NCBI RefSeq assembly: GCF_005490985.1
Contig: NZ_CP027869.1
Span: 3,224,001 to 3,288,000 of the forward strand
DNA length: 64,000 nt
Source of the DNA: Curtobacterium sp. SGAir0471
GTDB taxonomy: Bacteria > Actinomycetota > Actinomycetes > Actinomycetales > Microbacteriaceae
Direction of reading: 5' to 3'
A program made the position numbers and the translations under genes. Shown in pieces: positions 26,861 to 37,923 of this stretch. How positions within the stretch are numbered: position 1 is the first letter of the stretch; each line of letters opens with the position of its first letter. The notes beneath the pieces are model-generated. The model did not search any database, was not told the DNA's origin, and saw nothing but the letters and a program-made list of their open reading frames with translations.

Positions 26861-28789
26861 CTACCGCGGTTCGCTCGTCTTCTCGCCCTCGACCTGCTCG
26901 TCGGTCGCCTTCGCGCCCTCGGCGCCGCTCGAGCGGCCGCCGCCGACGACGACGTCGTCCTCGTCGAAGCCGAACGCGATGTCCGGCGCCTCGAGCCGCA
27001 CCCGGTCGGCCGACTCGTCGTCGGGCTGCAGCTGCGACTCGCGCTCGGCCGCGACGCGCTTCAGGTAGTTCGACACCTCGTGCTCGGTCGTCTCCTGGTC
27101 CCACCCGAGGACACCCGCCATGAGCTTGGCGGCGACCGGGGCAGCCTCCTCGCCGCGGTCCCACGCCTCGATCGATATCCGGGTGCGGCGGGCGAGGACG
27201 TCCTCCAGGTGCAGGGCCCCCTCGTGCGAGGCCGCGTACACGACCTCGGCGCCGATGTAGTCGTCCGCCTGCGGCAGCGGCTCGGCGAGCGACGGGTCCT
27301 GCTCGACGAGCTGCAGCACCTCGGTCGCCTGCGTGCCGTACCGGTTCAGCAGGTGCTCGATCCGGACCTTGTGCACGCCGAACTGCCGTGCGGTCCGCCC
27401 GCGACGGTTCCACGCGGCCGGGTACCCCTCGGCGCCGACCAGCGGGATGTCCTCGGTCGTCGACTCCGGGATCTTGCCGTCCATCGCGGCGACCGCCTCG
27501 TCGATGGCATCCTTGCCCATCACGCGGTACGTCGTCCACTTGCCGCCCGCGACCACCACCAGGCCCGGCGCGGTGTGTGCGACGACGTGCTCGCGGCTGA
27601 GCTGCGACGTCTGGTCCGACTCCCCCGCGAGCAGCGGCCGGAGGCCGGCGTAGACGCCCTCGACGTCCTCACGGGTGAGCGGTACCGCGAGCACCTTGTT
27701 CACGTGCTCGAGGATGTAGTCGATGTCCGCCGCGGTCGCCGCCGGGTGCGCCTTGTCGAGGTTCCAGTCGGTGTCCGTCGTGCCGACCAGCCAGTGGCGG
27801 CCCCACGGGATCACGAACAGCACGCTCTTCTCGGTGCGCAGGATCATGCCGGTGTTCGACTGGAAGCGGTCGCGCGGGATGACCAGGTGCACGCCCTTCG
27901 ACGCCCGCACCTTGAACTGCCCGCGGGTGCCGACCATCGCCTGGGTGTCGTCCGTCCAGACACCGGTCGCGTTCACGACCTGCTTCGCCCGGATGTCGAA
28001 CCGCTCGCCGGTCTGGATGTCGTGCGCGTGCGCCCCGACGACCCGCTCCCCGACCTTGATGAAGCCCTCGATCCGGACCCGGCTCGCGGCGTGGGCGCCG
28101 TACGACGCGGCGGTGCGCACGAGCGACGCGACGTAGCGGGCGTCGTCGACCTGGGCGTCGTAGTAGGTCATGCCGCCGATGAAGGCGTCCTTCTTCAGGC
28201 CCGGCATGTTCTTCAGCACCTGCTTGCGGCTGAGGTGCCGGTGGTGCGGGACCCCGGGCGGACGTCCACCCGACCAGCTGAAGACGTCGTACATCGCCAT
28301 GCCGATGCCGATGTAGAAGCGCTCCCACACGCGGTGGTTGAGCGGGTAGAGGAAGCGCACGGGCTTCACCAGGTGCGGGGCGATGCGCTGCAGCAGCAGG
28401 CCGCGTTCGATGAGGGCCTCTCGGACGAGCGCGAAGTTCAGCTGCTCGAGGTACCGGATGCCGCCGTGCACGAGCTTCGAGGAGCGACTCGACGTGCCCG
28501 AACCCCAGTCGCGGGCCTCGACGATGCCGACGCTCAGGCCGCGGGTGACCGCGTCGAGCGCACTGCCGCCCCCGACGATGCCGCCGCCGACGACCAGGAC
28601 GTCGAGCTCCTTCGTCCTCAGCGCCTCGATCGCAGCGGCACGCTCGTCCGGCCCGAGCTTCGCGGACGGGTCGAAGCCGACGCTCGCGCTCGGTGCCGCG
28701 GCGCTGCGGGCGCCCTCGACGGTGCTCTCGGCACCTGCTGTCGTCGCGTCCGTGCTGGTCTGCGTGGTGCTGCTGGCTGGCTTGGCCAT
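26861..28789 (-). CDS. glpD: Glycerol-3-phosphate dehydrogenase (FAD-dependent)
   Basis: 642 aa from ATG 28789, preceded by ACGGAGGCGACG. It oxidises glycerol-3-phosphate to DHAP and feeds electrons to the quinone pool at the membrane. The FAD Rossmann motif LDVLVVGGGIVGGGSALDA begins near residue 75. Other family blocks are GTSSRSSKLVHGGIRYLEQ, VVNATGVWTDD, WLVGTTDTDW and LVVVAGGKWTTYRVM. The C-terminal GlpD_C domain (RRTRISIEAWDRGEEA) is followed by a ~45-residue acidic tail. The first ~70 residues are Ser/Thr/Ala-rich and not conserved, longer than in typical GlpD. Confidence 0.96.
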   Translation of the reverse strand: MAKPASSTTQTSTDATTAGAESTVEGARSAAAPSASVGFDPSAKLGPDERAAAIEALRTKELDVLVVGGGIVGGGSALDAVTRGLSVGIVEARDWGSGTSSRSSKLVHGGIRYLEQLNFALVREALIERGLLLQRIAPHLVKPVRFLYPLNHRVWERFYIGIGMAMYDVFSWSGGRPPGVPHHRHLSRKQVLKNMPGLKKDAFIGGMTYYDAQVDDARYVASLVRTAASYGAHAASRVRIEGFIKVGERVVGAHAHDIQTGERFDIRAKQVVNATGVWTDDTQAMVGTRGQFKVRASKGVHLVIPRDRFQSNTGMILRTEKSVLFVIPWGRHWLVGTTDTDWNLDKAHPAATAADIDYILEHVNKVLAVPLTREDVEGVYAGLRPLLAGESDQTSQLSREHVVAHTAPGLVVVAGGKWTTYRVMGKDAIDEAVAAMDGKIPESTTEDIPLVGAEGYPAAWNRRGRTARQFGVHKVRIEHLLNRYGTQATEVLQLVEQDPSLAEPLPQADDYIGAEVVYAASHEGALHLEDVLARRTRISIEAWDRGEEAAPVAAKLMAGVLGWDQETTEHEVSNYLKRVAAERESQLQPDDESADRVRLEAPDIAFGFDEDDVVVGGGRSSGAEGAKATDEQVEGEKTSEPR

Positions 28790-28879
28790 CGTCGCCTCCG
28801 TGCGGGTTGCGCGCACGGAGCCGGCCTCCGCGCACGGGAGCGCCGAGGCGTCACCCGCGCGGGAGCACGGGTGCCACCG

Positions 28880-30001
28880 TCACTGCCGGTGGTACGGCGC
28901 CACGACCACTTCTACTCGCTGGAACTCCTTGACGTCGGAGTATCCGGTGGTGGCCATCGAGCGACGCAGTGCGCCGACCAGGTTCGCGCGACCGTCCCAC
29001 GACGGGGTCGGGCCGTTCAGGACGTTCTCGAGCGGGGCGATCTGCCCGACCTCGACCCGGCGACCGCGGGGCAGCTCGGAGTGGTGCGCCTCGGCACCCC
29101 AGTGGAAGCCACCGCCGGGGGCCTCGGTCGCGCGGGCCAGCGCGGTGCCGAGCATGACCGCGTCGGCACCGACGGCGATCGCCTTGACGATGTCACCGGC
29201 GGTGTCGAGCCCGCCGTCCGCGATGACGTGCACGTAGCGGCCGCCGGACTCGTCCATGTAGTCGCGTCGGGCACCGGCGACGTCGGCGACCGCGGTGGCC
29301 ATCGGCGCGTGGATGCCCAGCGCGGCGCGGGTCGTCGAGGCAGCGCCACCGCCGAAGCCGACGAGCACGCCGGCGGCTCCGGTGCGCATGAGGTGCAGCG
29401 CCGAGGTGTACGTCGAGGCGCCGCCCACGATGACCGGCACGTCGAGCTCGTAGATGAACTTCTTGAGGTTGAGCGGCTCCTGGTTCTGGGAGACGTGCTC
29501 CGCCGAGACCGTCGTGCCGCGGATGACGAACAGGTCGACACCGGCGTCGACGACCGTCTGCGAGAACTCCTGCGTGCGCTGCGGGCTGAGCGACCCGGCG
29601 ACCGGCACCCCGGCGGCGCGGATCTCGGCCAGGCGCGCGGTGATCAGCTCGGCCTTGACCGGCTCGGAGTAGATCTCCTGCATGCGCTTCGTGACGTTGC
29701 CGTCGGTGAGGGTCTTGATCTCGTCGTAGTACGGCGTCGGGTCCTCGTACCGGGTCCAGAGGCCCTCGAGGTCGAGCACGCCGAGGATCCCGAGCTTGCC
29801 CATCTGGATGACCGTCGCCGGCGAGGACACCGAGTCCATCGGCGCCGAGAGGATCGGCGACGCGAACGTGAACGCGTCGATCGACCACTGCACGCTCACG
29901 TCGTGCGGGTCGCGGGTGCGCCGCGAGGGGACCACCGCGATGTCGTCGAACGCGTAGGCCCGACGGCCGCGCTTGCCTGCACCGATCTCGACTTCAGTCA
30001 C
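28880..30001 (-). CDS. guaB3: GuaB3 family IMP dehydrogenase-related protein
   Basis: 373 aa from GTG 30001. Same TIM-barrel family as IMPDH but without CBS domains. Recognisable blocks are SPILSAPMDSVSSP, VIVGGASTYTSALHLMRTGAAGVLVGFG and VHVIADGGLDTAGDIVKAIAVGADAVMLG. In place of the IMPDH catalytic loop GSICTTR it has VIRGTTVSAEHVSQ, as in actinobacterial GuaB3. It is thus not expected to be a second IMPDH; GMP reductase activity has been shown for a cyanobacterial GuaB3. The true guaB is 5 kb away. Confidence 0.92.
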   Translation of the reverse strand: MTEVEIGAGKRGRRAYAFDDIAVVPSRRTRDPHDVSVQWSIDAFTFASPILSAPMDSVSSPATVIQMGKLGILGVLDLEGLWTRYEDPTPYYDEIKTLTDGNVTKRMQEIYSEPVKAELITARLAEIRAAGVPVAGSLSPQRTQEFSQTVVDAGVDLFVIRGTTVSAEHVSQNQEPLNLKKFIYELDVPVIVGGASTYTSALHLMRTGAAGVLVGFGGGAASTTRAALGIHAPMATAVADVAGARRDYMDESGGRYVHVIADGGLDTAGDIVKAIAVGADAVMLGTALARATEAPGGGFHWGAEAHHSELPRGRRVEVGQIAPLENVLNGPTPSWDGRANLVGALRRSMATTGYSDVKEFQRVEVVVAPYHRQ

Positions 30002-30073
30002 CGGGCAAGCCTAGCGGGCGGGGTCCGGGAGTGGGACGGGTGGACGGTGCAGCGGGACCCGCCGGACGGGGGC

Positions 30074-30103
30074 GTCGTCACCGCCGGGGTCGTCACCGCC
30101 GGG
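30074..30103. repeat. Two perfect tandem copies of GTCGTCACCGCCGGG
   Basis: The 15-base unit is present at 30074-30088 and 30089-30103, followed by GTCGCG. It spans the stop codon of the small membrane protein on the minus strand. Confidence 0.8.
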
Positions 30104-30287
30104 GTCGCGCCCGTCGCTTCCGGAGCGCCCGCAGCACCAGGCCGAGCAGGAGCGCGAGCACGACGAGGACCCCGAGCAGAGCTGCCGCGACCTTCACCAG
30201 CAGTGCGGCACCGACGAAGAGCACGGCGAAGACGACCCAGACGAGGGCGTCGAGCACGAGGCGGCCGGGGGTGCGCACGTGCGTCAC
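30093..30287 (-). CDS. Small two-helix membrane protein
   Basis: 64 aa from GTG 30287 (VTHVRTPGRLVLDALVW). A longer frame exists upstream but is the Arg/Pro-rich reading of the palindromic repeat cluster. Two hydrophobic segments, LDALVWVVFAVLFVGAALLV and ALLGVLVVLALLLGLVL, are followed by a basic end LRKRRARPRR. A GGCTAGCGT -10-like element lies directly upstream, suggesting a leaderless message. Function unknown. Confidence 0.5.
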   Translation of the reverse strand: MTHVRTPGRLVLDALVWVVFAVLFVGAALLVKVAAALLGVLVVLALLLGLVLRALRKRRARPRR

Positions 30288-30384
30288 GCTAGCCGACGGG
30301 TGGTCAGCCGGGGTGCCGGGGGCGGGCGCGGCGGGGCGGGGGTGGGTCGCGCCTCCAGGCCGGGTGCGGGTGGGGCGCGGCGGG

Positions 30385-30512
30385 CGCGAGACGCCGGCGT
30401 CGCCGCGAGACGCACCGGACGACGCGAGACGCACCCGGATCCGGCGGTGTCCCGGGGTGATCACGGCGTCTCGGGCGGACGCCGGCGCCTCGGGCGGACG
30501 CCGGCGTCTCGG
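30385..30512. repeat. GAGACGCCGGCGTCTC palindrome cluster 1
   Basis: Five or more units based on CGAGACGC and its complement GCGTCTCG occur in about 130 bases. Examples are CGCGAGACGCCGGCGTCGC at 30385, GCGAGACGCACCC near 30424, and GACGCCGGCGTCTCGGG near 30498. One unit has the form GAGACGC-ACCCGGATCCGG-CGGTGTC, similar to the hairpin at 36686. Confidence 0.75.
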
Positions 30513-30562
30513 GGCGGCGACCAACGGCGCCCAACGGCTGCCCGCAGACCACCCGGCGTGAG

Positions 30563-30605
30563 GACGGGGCCGCGCGGCGCGTCCAGCAGCCTGCGCGGCC
30601 CCGTC
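30563..30605 (-). terminator. Terminator after livF
   Basis: Stem GACGGGGCCGCGC / GCGCGGCCCCGTC, perfect 13 bp, about 48 bases past the livF stop. Confidence 0.75.
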
Positions 30606-30652
30606 GGGGTGCGGGTACCACCCCCACAGCAGTACCCGCGGGTCGGCCCCGC

Positions 30653-31477
30653 TCAGCGAGCGGAGTCGACGTCCTTGGCGAGCGTCCCCAGGTAGAGCTC
30701 GATGACCTTCGGGTCGTCGGCGAGCTCGCGCCCGGTGCCCGAGTACGCGTTCCTCCCCTGGTCGAGCACGTACCCACGATCGCAGATCTGCAGACAGCGT
30801 CGCGCGTTCTGCTCGACCATGATGATCGACACCCCGGCCTTGTTGATCCGGCGGGTGCGGATGAAGGTCTCGTCCTGGCGCACCGGCGACAGGCCCGCGG
30901 AGGGCTCGTCGAGCAGCAGCACCTTCGGGTCCATCATCAGCGCGCGGGCCATCGCGACCGACTGCCGCTCACCACCGGACAGGGAGCCCGCCCGCTGGGT
31001 GCGCCGCTGGCCGAGGACCGGGAACAGGTCGTAGATGACCTCGAGCCGCTCCGCGAACTTCTTCGGGCGCAGGTACAGGCCCATCTGCAGGTTCTCCTCG
31101 ATCGAGAGCGAGGGGAACACGTTGTTCGTCTGCGGCACGAAGCCGACGCCGGCCTGCACGAGCTTGTTCGCCTTGAGGTTGGTGATGTCCTCGCCCTGCA
31201 GGGACACCGAGCCCTCGCGGATCGAGACGAGGCCGAACAGGGCCTTGAGGAGCGTCGACTTGCCGGCACCGTTCGGGCCGATGATGCCGATGAGCTCGCC
31301 CGGGTAGCAGTCGAGGTCGCAGCCGTTGAGGATGTTGACGCCCGGCAGGTACCCGGCGACGAGGTTCTTCGCGGTGAGGACGGGCTCGCCGCGGTCGACC
31401 GTCGCGGTCGCGCCGGTCGCGCCGGTCGCCGGACTGGAGGCGCGGCTCGCGTCCGCTGCGTTCGGTGCGTCGGTCAT
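30653..31477 (-). CDS. livF: Branched-chain amino acid-type ABC transporter ATPase (LivF)
   Basis: 274 aa. Walker A GIIGPNGAGKSTLLKALFG, Q-loop FVPQTNNVFPSL, signature SLSGGERQSVAMARAL and Walker B VLLLDEPSAGL are all present. The first ~28 residues (Ala/Ser/Thr/Gly with TGATGATATV) are non-conserved; their DNA contains a GGAGGCGCGG stretch of the dispersed repeat. With LivG it powers the LivHM permeases. The start overlaps the livG stop as ATGA. The H-loop region reads IIMVEQNA, usual for LivF. Confidence 0.95.
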   Translation of the reverse strand: MTDAPNAADASRASSPATGATGATATVDRGEPVLTAKNLVAGYLPGVNILNGCDLDCYPGELIGIIGPNGAGKSTLLKALFGLVSIREGSVSLQGEDITNLKANKLVQAGVGFVPQTNNVFPSLSIEENLQMGLYLRPKKFAERLEVIYDLFPVLGQRRTQRAGSLSGGERQSVAMARALMMDPKVLLLDEPSAGLSPVRQDETFIRTRRINKAGVSIIMVEQNARRCLQICDRGYVLDQGRNAYSGTGRELADDPKVIELYLGTLAKDVDSAR

Positions 31478-32406
31478 CGGGTCGCCTCCTGCTCGTCCTG
31501 CTTGCGGTGGTCGTCCGCCTTGTGGTGGTCGTCCGCCGCTTCTTCTTCCGCCACCTCTTCGGCCAGCTCCTCGTAGGTCTCCTCGGTGAGGAGCGAGTCG
31601 TCGCCCAGGTCGGTGTCGTGGTGCGCACCGAGGTACGCGTCGATGACGGCGCGGTCGTCCATCACCGTGTCCGCCGGCCCCTCGGCGACGACCTTGCCCT
31701 CGGCCATCACCACGACCCAGTCCGAGATGTGCCGGACCATGTGCATGTCGTGCTCGACGAAGAGGACGGTCATGCCGTCGTCGCGCAGGGACTGGATGTG
31801 CCCGAGCAGCGACTGGGTGAGCGCGGGGTTCACGCCGGCCATCGGCTCGTCGAGCATGATCATCGTCGGGTCGGACATGAGCGCTCGGGCCATCTCGAGG
31901 AGCTTGCGCTGACCGCCGGACAGCGAGCCGGCGTAGTCGTCCTTCTTCTCGAGGAGCTTGAAGCGCGCGAGCAGGTCCTCGGCCTTCGCGGTGATCTCGC
32001 GCTCGCGCTTCCGCCAGAGCGCCGGGACCAGGCCGACGAAGAAGTTCTCGCCCGGCTGGTCGCGGGCGCCGAGCAGCATGTTCTGCATCACGGTGAGGCG
32101 GCTCAGCGCCTTCGTGAGCTGGAACGTGCGCACCATGCCCTTGTTCGCGATGTGCGTCGCGCTCGTCTTCTGCAGCGTGTCGCCGTTGAAGCGGGTCGTC
32201 GCACCGGGGCTCGGCTTGTCGAACCCGGTGAGCAGGTTGAAGAACGTCGTCTTGCCGGCGCCGTTCGGGCCGATGAGCGCGGTGATGGTGCCGCGCTGCA
32301 CCTCGAGGTGGTCGACGTCGACCGCGGTCATGCCGCCGAAGTGCCGGGTGACGCCGTCGACCGTCAGGATCGGGTCGGACTTCGTGTGGGTGTAGGTCTC
32401 AGACAC
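31474..32406 (-). CDS. livG: Branched-chain amino acid-type ABC transporter ATPase (LivG)
   Basis: 310 aa from GTG 32406, 8 bases inside the livM 3' end. Walker A LIGPNGAGKTTFFNLLTGF, signature SLSGGQRKLLEMARAL, Walker B MIMLDEPMAGVNP and H-loop VLFVEHDMHMV are intact. The LivG-specific MVRTFQLTKALSRLTVMQNML is present. The last ~45 residues form an unusual acidic and His-rich tail (EEVAEEEAADDHHKADDHRKQ) absent from typical LivG, perhaps metal-binding or simply disordered. Confidence 0.95.
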   Translation of the reverse strand: MSETYTHTKSDPILTVDGVTRHFGGMTAVDVDHLEVQRGTITALIGPNGAGKTTFFNLLTGFDKPSPGATTRFNGDTLQKTSATHIANKGMVRTFQLTKALSRLTVMQNMLLGARDQPGENFFVGLVPALWRKREREITAKAEDLLARFKLLEKKDDYAGSLSGGQRKLLEMARALMSDPTMIMLDEPMAGVNPALTQSLLGHIQSLRDDGMTVLFVEHDMHMVRHISDWVVVMAEGKVVAEGPADTVMDDRAVIDAYLGAHHDTDLGDDSLLTEETYEELAEEVAEEEAADDHHKADDHRKQDEQEATR

Positions 32407-33385
32407 TGAACGACAGCTCCTTCTTGTTGCCCAGGAGTCCCTGTGGCCGGAACACGATGAGGAGCATGAGCGCGACACCGACGAGCACGTAGGAGAACTG
32501 CTCCGCCTGCTGCGCGTTCATGATCGAGTCGGGGATGAAGTCCCCGGCCAGGGTGCGGACGAACAGCCGCACGACGAAGAACAGGATCGCCCCGAGCACC
32601 GGACCGAAGACGGTCGCAGCACCGCCGAGGATGAGCGCGGTCCAGATGAAGAAGGTCATCGAGCGGCCCATGGCGTCCGGCTGCACCGAACTCGGCAGCA
32701 CGTAGATGACCCCGGCGAGCGCCCCGAGGGCACCACCGAACACGAGCGCCTGCATCTTGTACGAGTAGACGTTCTTGCCGAGGGAGCGGACGGCGTCCTC
32801 GTCCTCGCGGATCGCCTTCACGACGCGGCCCCACGGGCTGCGCATGAGCAGGAAGAGCACGAGGGTGAAGAGCGCCACGAGGCCCCACGCGGCGATGCGG
32901 ATCCACCAGCCGTTGACCCCGTTGTTCGAGTACGTGAACCACAGGATGCTCGTGGTGCCGTCGGGCAGCGGGCTCAGCGCGTTGAACGGGTCGCGGTAGG
33001 CCGAGCCGGCGATGCCGTTCGAACCACCGGTGGTGTTCGTCAGCAGGCTGGAGCGTCCGACCATGCGGATGATCTCGGCACCGGAGATCGTCACGATCGC
33101 CAGGTAGTCCCCGCGCAACCGCAGGGTCGGGATGCCGAGGATGACGGCGAAGACGATGGCCACCGCCAGCGCGACGAGGACCGCCATGACGAAGGGCAGG
33201 CCGTTCGTGATCGAGATCGCGAAGCCGTAGGCACCGAGCAGCAGGAACGCCGCCTGGCCCATGTTGATCAGGCCGGTCAGACCGAAGTGCACGTTCAGGC
33301 CGATCGCGGCCAGGGCGAACGCCGCTGTGGTGGGGGCGAGCGCCTCCTGCGTCAGCGAGGACAGCAGGTTCAGGATGTAGTCCAT
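32399..33385 (-). CDS. livM: Branched-chain amino acid-type ABC permease (LivM)
   Basis: 328 aa with about nine hydrophobic helices and the family EAA-like loop (GRVVKAIREDEDAVRSLGKNVYSYKMQALVFGG). GLTGLINMGQAAFLLLGAY and the C-terminal IVFRPQGLLG are LivM signatures. It lies 12 bases downstream of livH and overlaps livG by 8 bases. Confidence 0.95.
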   Translation of the reverse strand: MDYILNLLSSLTQEALAPTTAAFALAAIGLNVHFGLTGLINMGQAAFLLLGAYGFAISITNGLPFVMAVLVALAVAIVFAVILGIPTLRLRGDYLAIVTISGAEIIRMVGRSSLLTNTTGGSNGIAGSAYRDPFNALSPLPDGTTSILWFTYSNNGVNGWWIRIAAWGLVALFTLVLFLLMRSPWGRVVKAIREDEDAVRSLGKNVYSYKMQALVFGGALGALAGVIYVLPSSVQPDAMGRSMTFFIWTALILGGAATVFGPVLGAILFFVVRLFVRTLAGDFIPDSIMNAQQAEQFSYVLVGVALMLLIVFRPQGLLGNKKELSFSV

Positions 33386-33397
33386 GTCGGTGCTCCC

Positions 33398-36644
<3,247 letters not shown>

Positions 36645-36664
36645 CCCCGCCTCGTTCCCACCCC

Positions 36665-36755
36665 CGCGAGACGCCCCCGTCACATCGAGACGCCGCCGAA
36701 TCCGGCGGCGTCTCGGTGCTCCGGGGGCGTTTCCCGTTGACGGGGGCGTCTCGCG
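36665..36755. repeat. GAGACGCC palindrome cluster 2: nested perfect inverted repeats after guaB
   Basis: Outer arms CGCGAGACGCCCCCGTCA (36665-36682) and TGACGGGGGCGTCTCGCG (36738-36755) match over all 18 bases. Inside, CGAGACGCCGCCG (36686-36698) and CGGCGGCGTCTCG (36703-36715) form a 13-bp stem with loop AATC. It starts 21 bases past guaB and could terminate it, but the same motifs recur at 30.4 and 37.8 kb. Confidence 0.85.
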
Positions 36756-36846
36756 ACGCCCTCCACACCTGATGTCGGCCGGGAGGCGCTCCACAGCTCG
36801 GGCGGTCATCTCCCGTCCGCGGCGTGGTCGCGCGAGACTGCCGCGC

Positions 36847-37728
36847 ATGTCAGCCACGCCGACTCCCGTCCTCGCCGCTCGTCCGGCGGACCTCCGCGAT
36901 CCGGTCCGCCTGTTCCACGGGGTGGGGGTCGAGCGCGAGGCGTGGGACGCACTCGACGGGCCCGGGCGCCGTCGACTCGTGGTGCGCGCCCGCGTTGCAG
37001 CACTGCACCGTCCAGCGGTCGTCTCGCACCGGTCGGCCGGGGCACTGTGGGGCCTCCCCGAACTCGGGCGCTGGGACTGGCGCCTGCACGTGACCGATCC
37101 GGTCCTGTCGAAGACGCACGTCGGCCGAGGCGTCGTCCGGCACACCGGTGCACTGGCCGAGCGTGACGTCGCCGTCCTCGACACCGTTCCTGTCACATCG
37201 CTGCTCCGCACGGTGACCGACATCGCACACGTCGTGCCGCTGCCCCACGTCGTCATGGTGCTCGATCACGTGCTGCACAGCCACACCGTTGCGCTCCCCG
37301 AGCTCGAGCGTGCCTTCGCACCGCGCTCCGGTGGGCGGGGCTCGGGCGTCGCACGGCAGGCGCTCGAGATCGCCGACGGAGCTGCAGAGTCCGCGGGCGA
37401 GTCGCTCAGCAGGGTGACGATGCGGGACCTCAGGGTCGCCTCGCCTGTGCTGCAGCGGGAGTTCGTGACCGATGCCGGGCGCTTCCGGGTCGACTTCTGG
37501 TGGCCGTCCGAAGGCATCGTCGGGGAGTTCGACGGCCGGGTGAAGTACGACGATCCTTCGGCGCTCTGGTCCGAGAAGCGCCGCGAGGACGCACTGCGAC
37601 GGGCGCCCGAGGTCAGGGGGTTCGCTCGGTGGGGCATGCGCGAAGCACTCGACCCGGCGCTCCTGGCACCCGTGCTGCTCGAAGCGGGCCTCCCGCTCGG
37701 ACGAGGCTGGGACGGGCGGGCGCGATGA
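36847..37728 (+). CDS. AbiEi-like N-terminus with DUF559-type (PD-(D/E)XK-like) C-terminal domain
   Basis: 293 aa, MSATPTPVLAARPADLRD. Residues ~1-165 follow the AbiEi/transcription-regulator-like pattern common in actinobacteria (VVSHRSAGALWGLPELG, LHVTDPVLSKTHVGRGVVRHTGAL, VPVTSLLRTVTDIA). The C-terminal part has a DUF559/Vsr-like nuclease-fold signature: FRVDFWWPSEGIVGEFDGRVKYDD (Asp, Glu and Lys in the expected spacing), then SEKRREDALR. No partner toxin gene (AbiEii) is adjacent. The gene is enclosed on both sides by clusters of the GAGACGCC palindrome. Such genes are often multicopy in Microbacteriaceae and their function is not known. Confidence 0.72.
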   Translation: MSATPTPVLAARPADLRDPVRLFHGVGVEREAWDALDGPGRRRLVVRARVAALHRPAVVSHRSAGALWGLPELGRWDWRLHVTDPVLSKTHVGRGVVRHTGALAERDVAVLDTVPVTSLLRTVTDIAHVVPLPHVVMVLDHVLHSHTVALPELERAFAPRSGGRGSGVARQALEIADGAAESAGESLSRVTMRDLRVASPVLQREFVTDAGRFRVDFWWPSEGIVGEFDGRVKYDDPSALWSEKRREDALRRAPEVRGFARWGMREALDPALLAPVLLEAGLPLGRGWDGRAR

Positions 37729-37752
37729 CCGGGTGCCTGCCCCACCGGTTCA

Positions 37753-37893
37753 TCGAGACGCCGGCGTCTCGAGGGGATCGCTGCACCTCGAGGCGCCGGC
37801 GTCTGCCCGATGCACCGCCGAACTGCCGAGACGCCGTTGGATTCGAGGGCGTCTCCACGCTTCCAGGGTGTCTGGACCCGACGCCGGCGTCTC
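37753..37893. repeat. GAGACGCCGGCGTCTC palindrome cluster 3
   Basis: It begins with a perfect 20-base palindrome (TCGAGACGCCGGCGTCTCGA, 37753-37772). Then come CTCGAGGCGCCGGCGTCTG, CCGAGACGCCGTTGGATTCG with a GGGCGTCTCC arm, and CCGACGCCGGCGTCTCGAC. The cluster starts 25 bases after the AbiEi/DUF559-like gene and ends 31 bases before the SDR stop. Confidence 0.85.
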
Positions 37894-37923
37894 GACCCAG
37901 TGTGGGCGGACGGGACGAGCGAC

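Larger units (their letters stand above)
30288..30652. other. Gene-free region rich in palindromic repeats
   Basis: About 365 bases between the small membrane gene and livF. It contains, left to right, a CGCCTCCAGGCC element near 30350, the GAGACGCC repeat cluster (30385-30512) and the livF terminator (30563-30605). No convincing coding sequence: frames across it are Arg/Pro-rich on one strand and Gly/Ala-rich on the other. Confidence 0.7.

Noticed and set aside
28880..30001. Second IMP dehydrogenase
   Set aside because: No CBS domains and no GSICTTR catalytic loop; it matches GuaB3, while the real guaB is at 35142-36644.
30385..30512. Possible CRISPR array
   Set aside because: Units are palindromic, of unequal length and spacing, in both orientations, with no unique spacers of constant size and no cas genes in the window. 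The same holds for the clusters at 36.7 and 37.8 kb.
36847..37728. Complete AbiE toxin-antitoxin system
   Set aside because: Only the AbiEi-like half is present; no nucleotidyltransferase (AbiEii) gene lies on either side, so a toxin-antitoxin function cannot be claimed.
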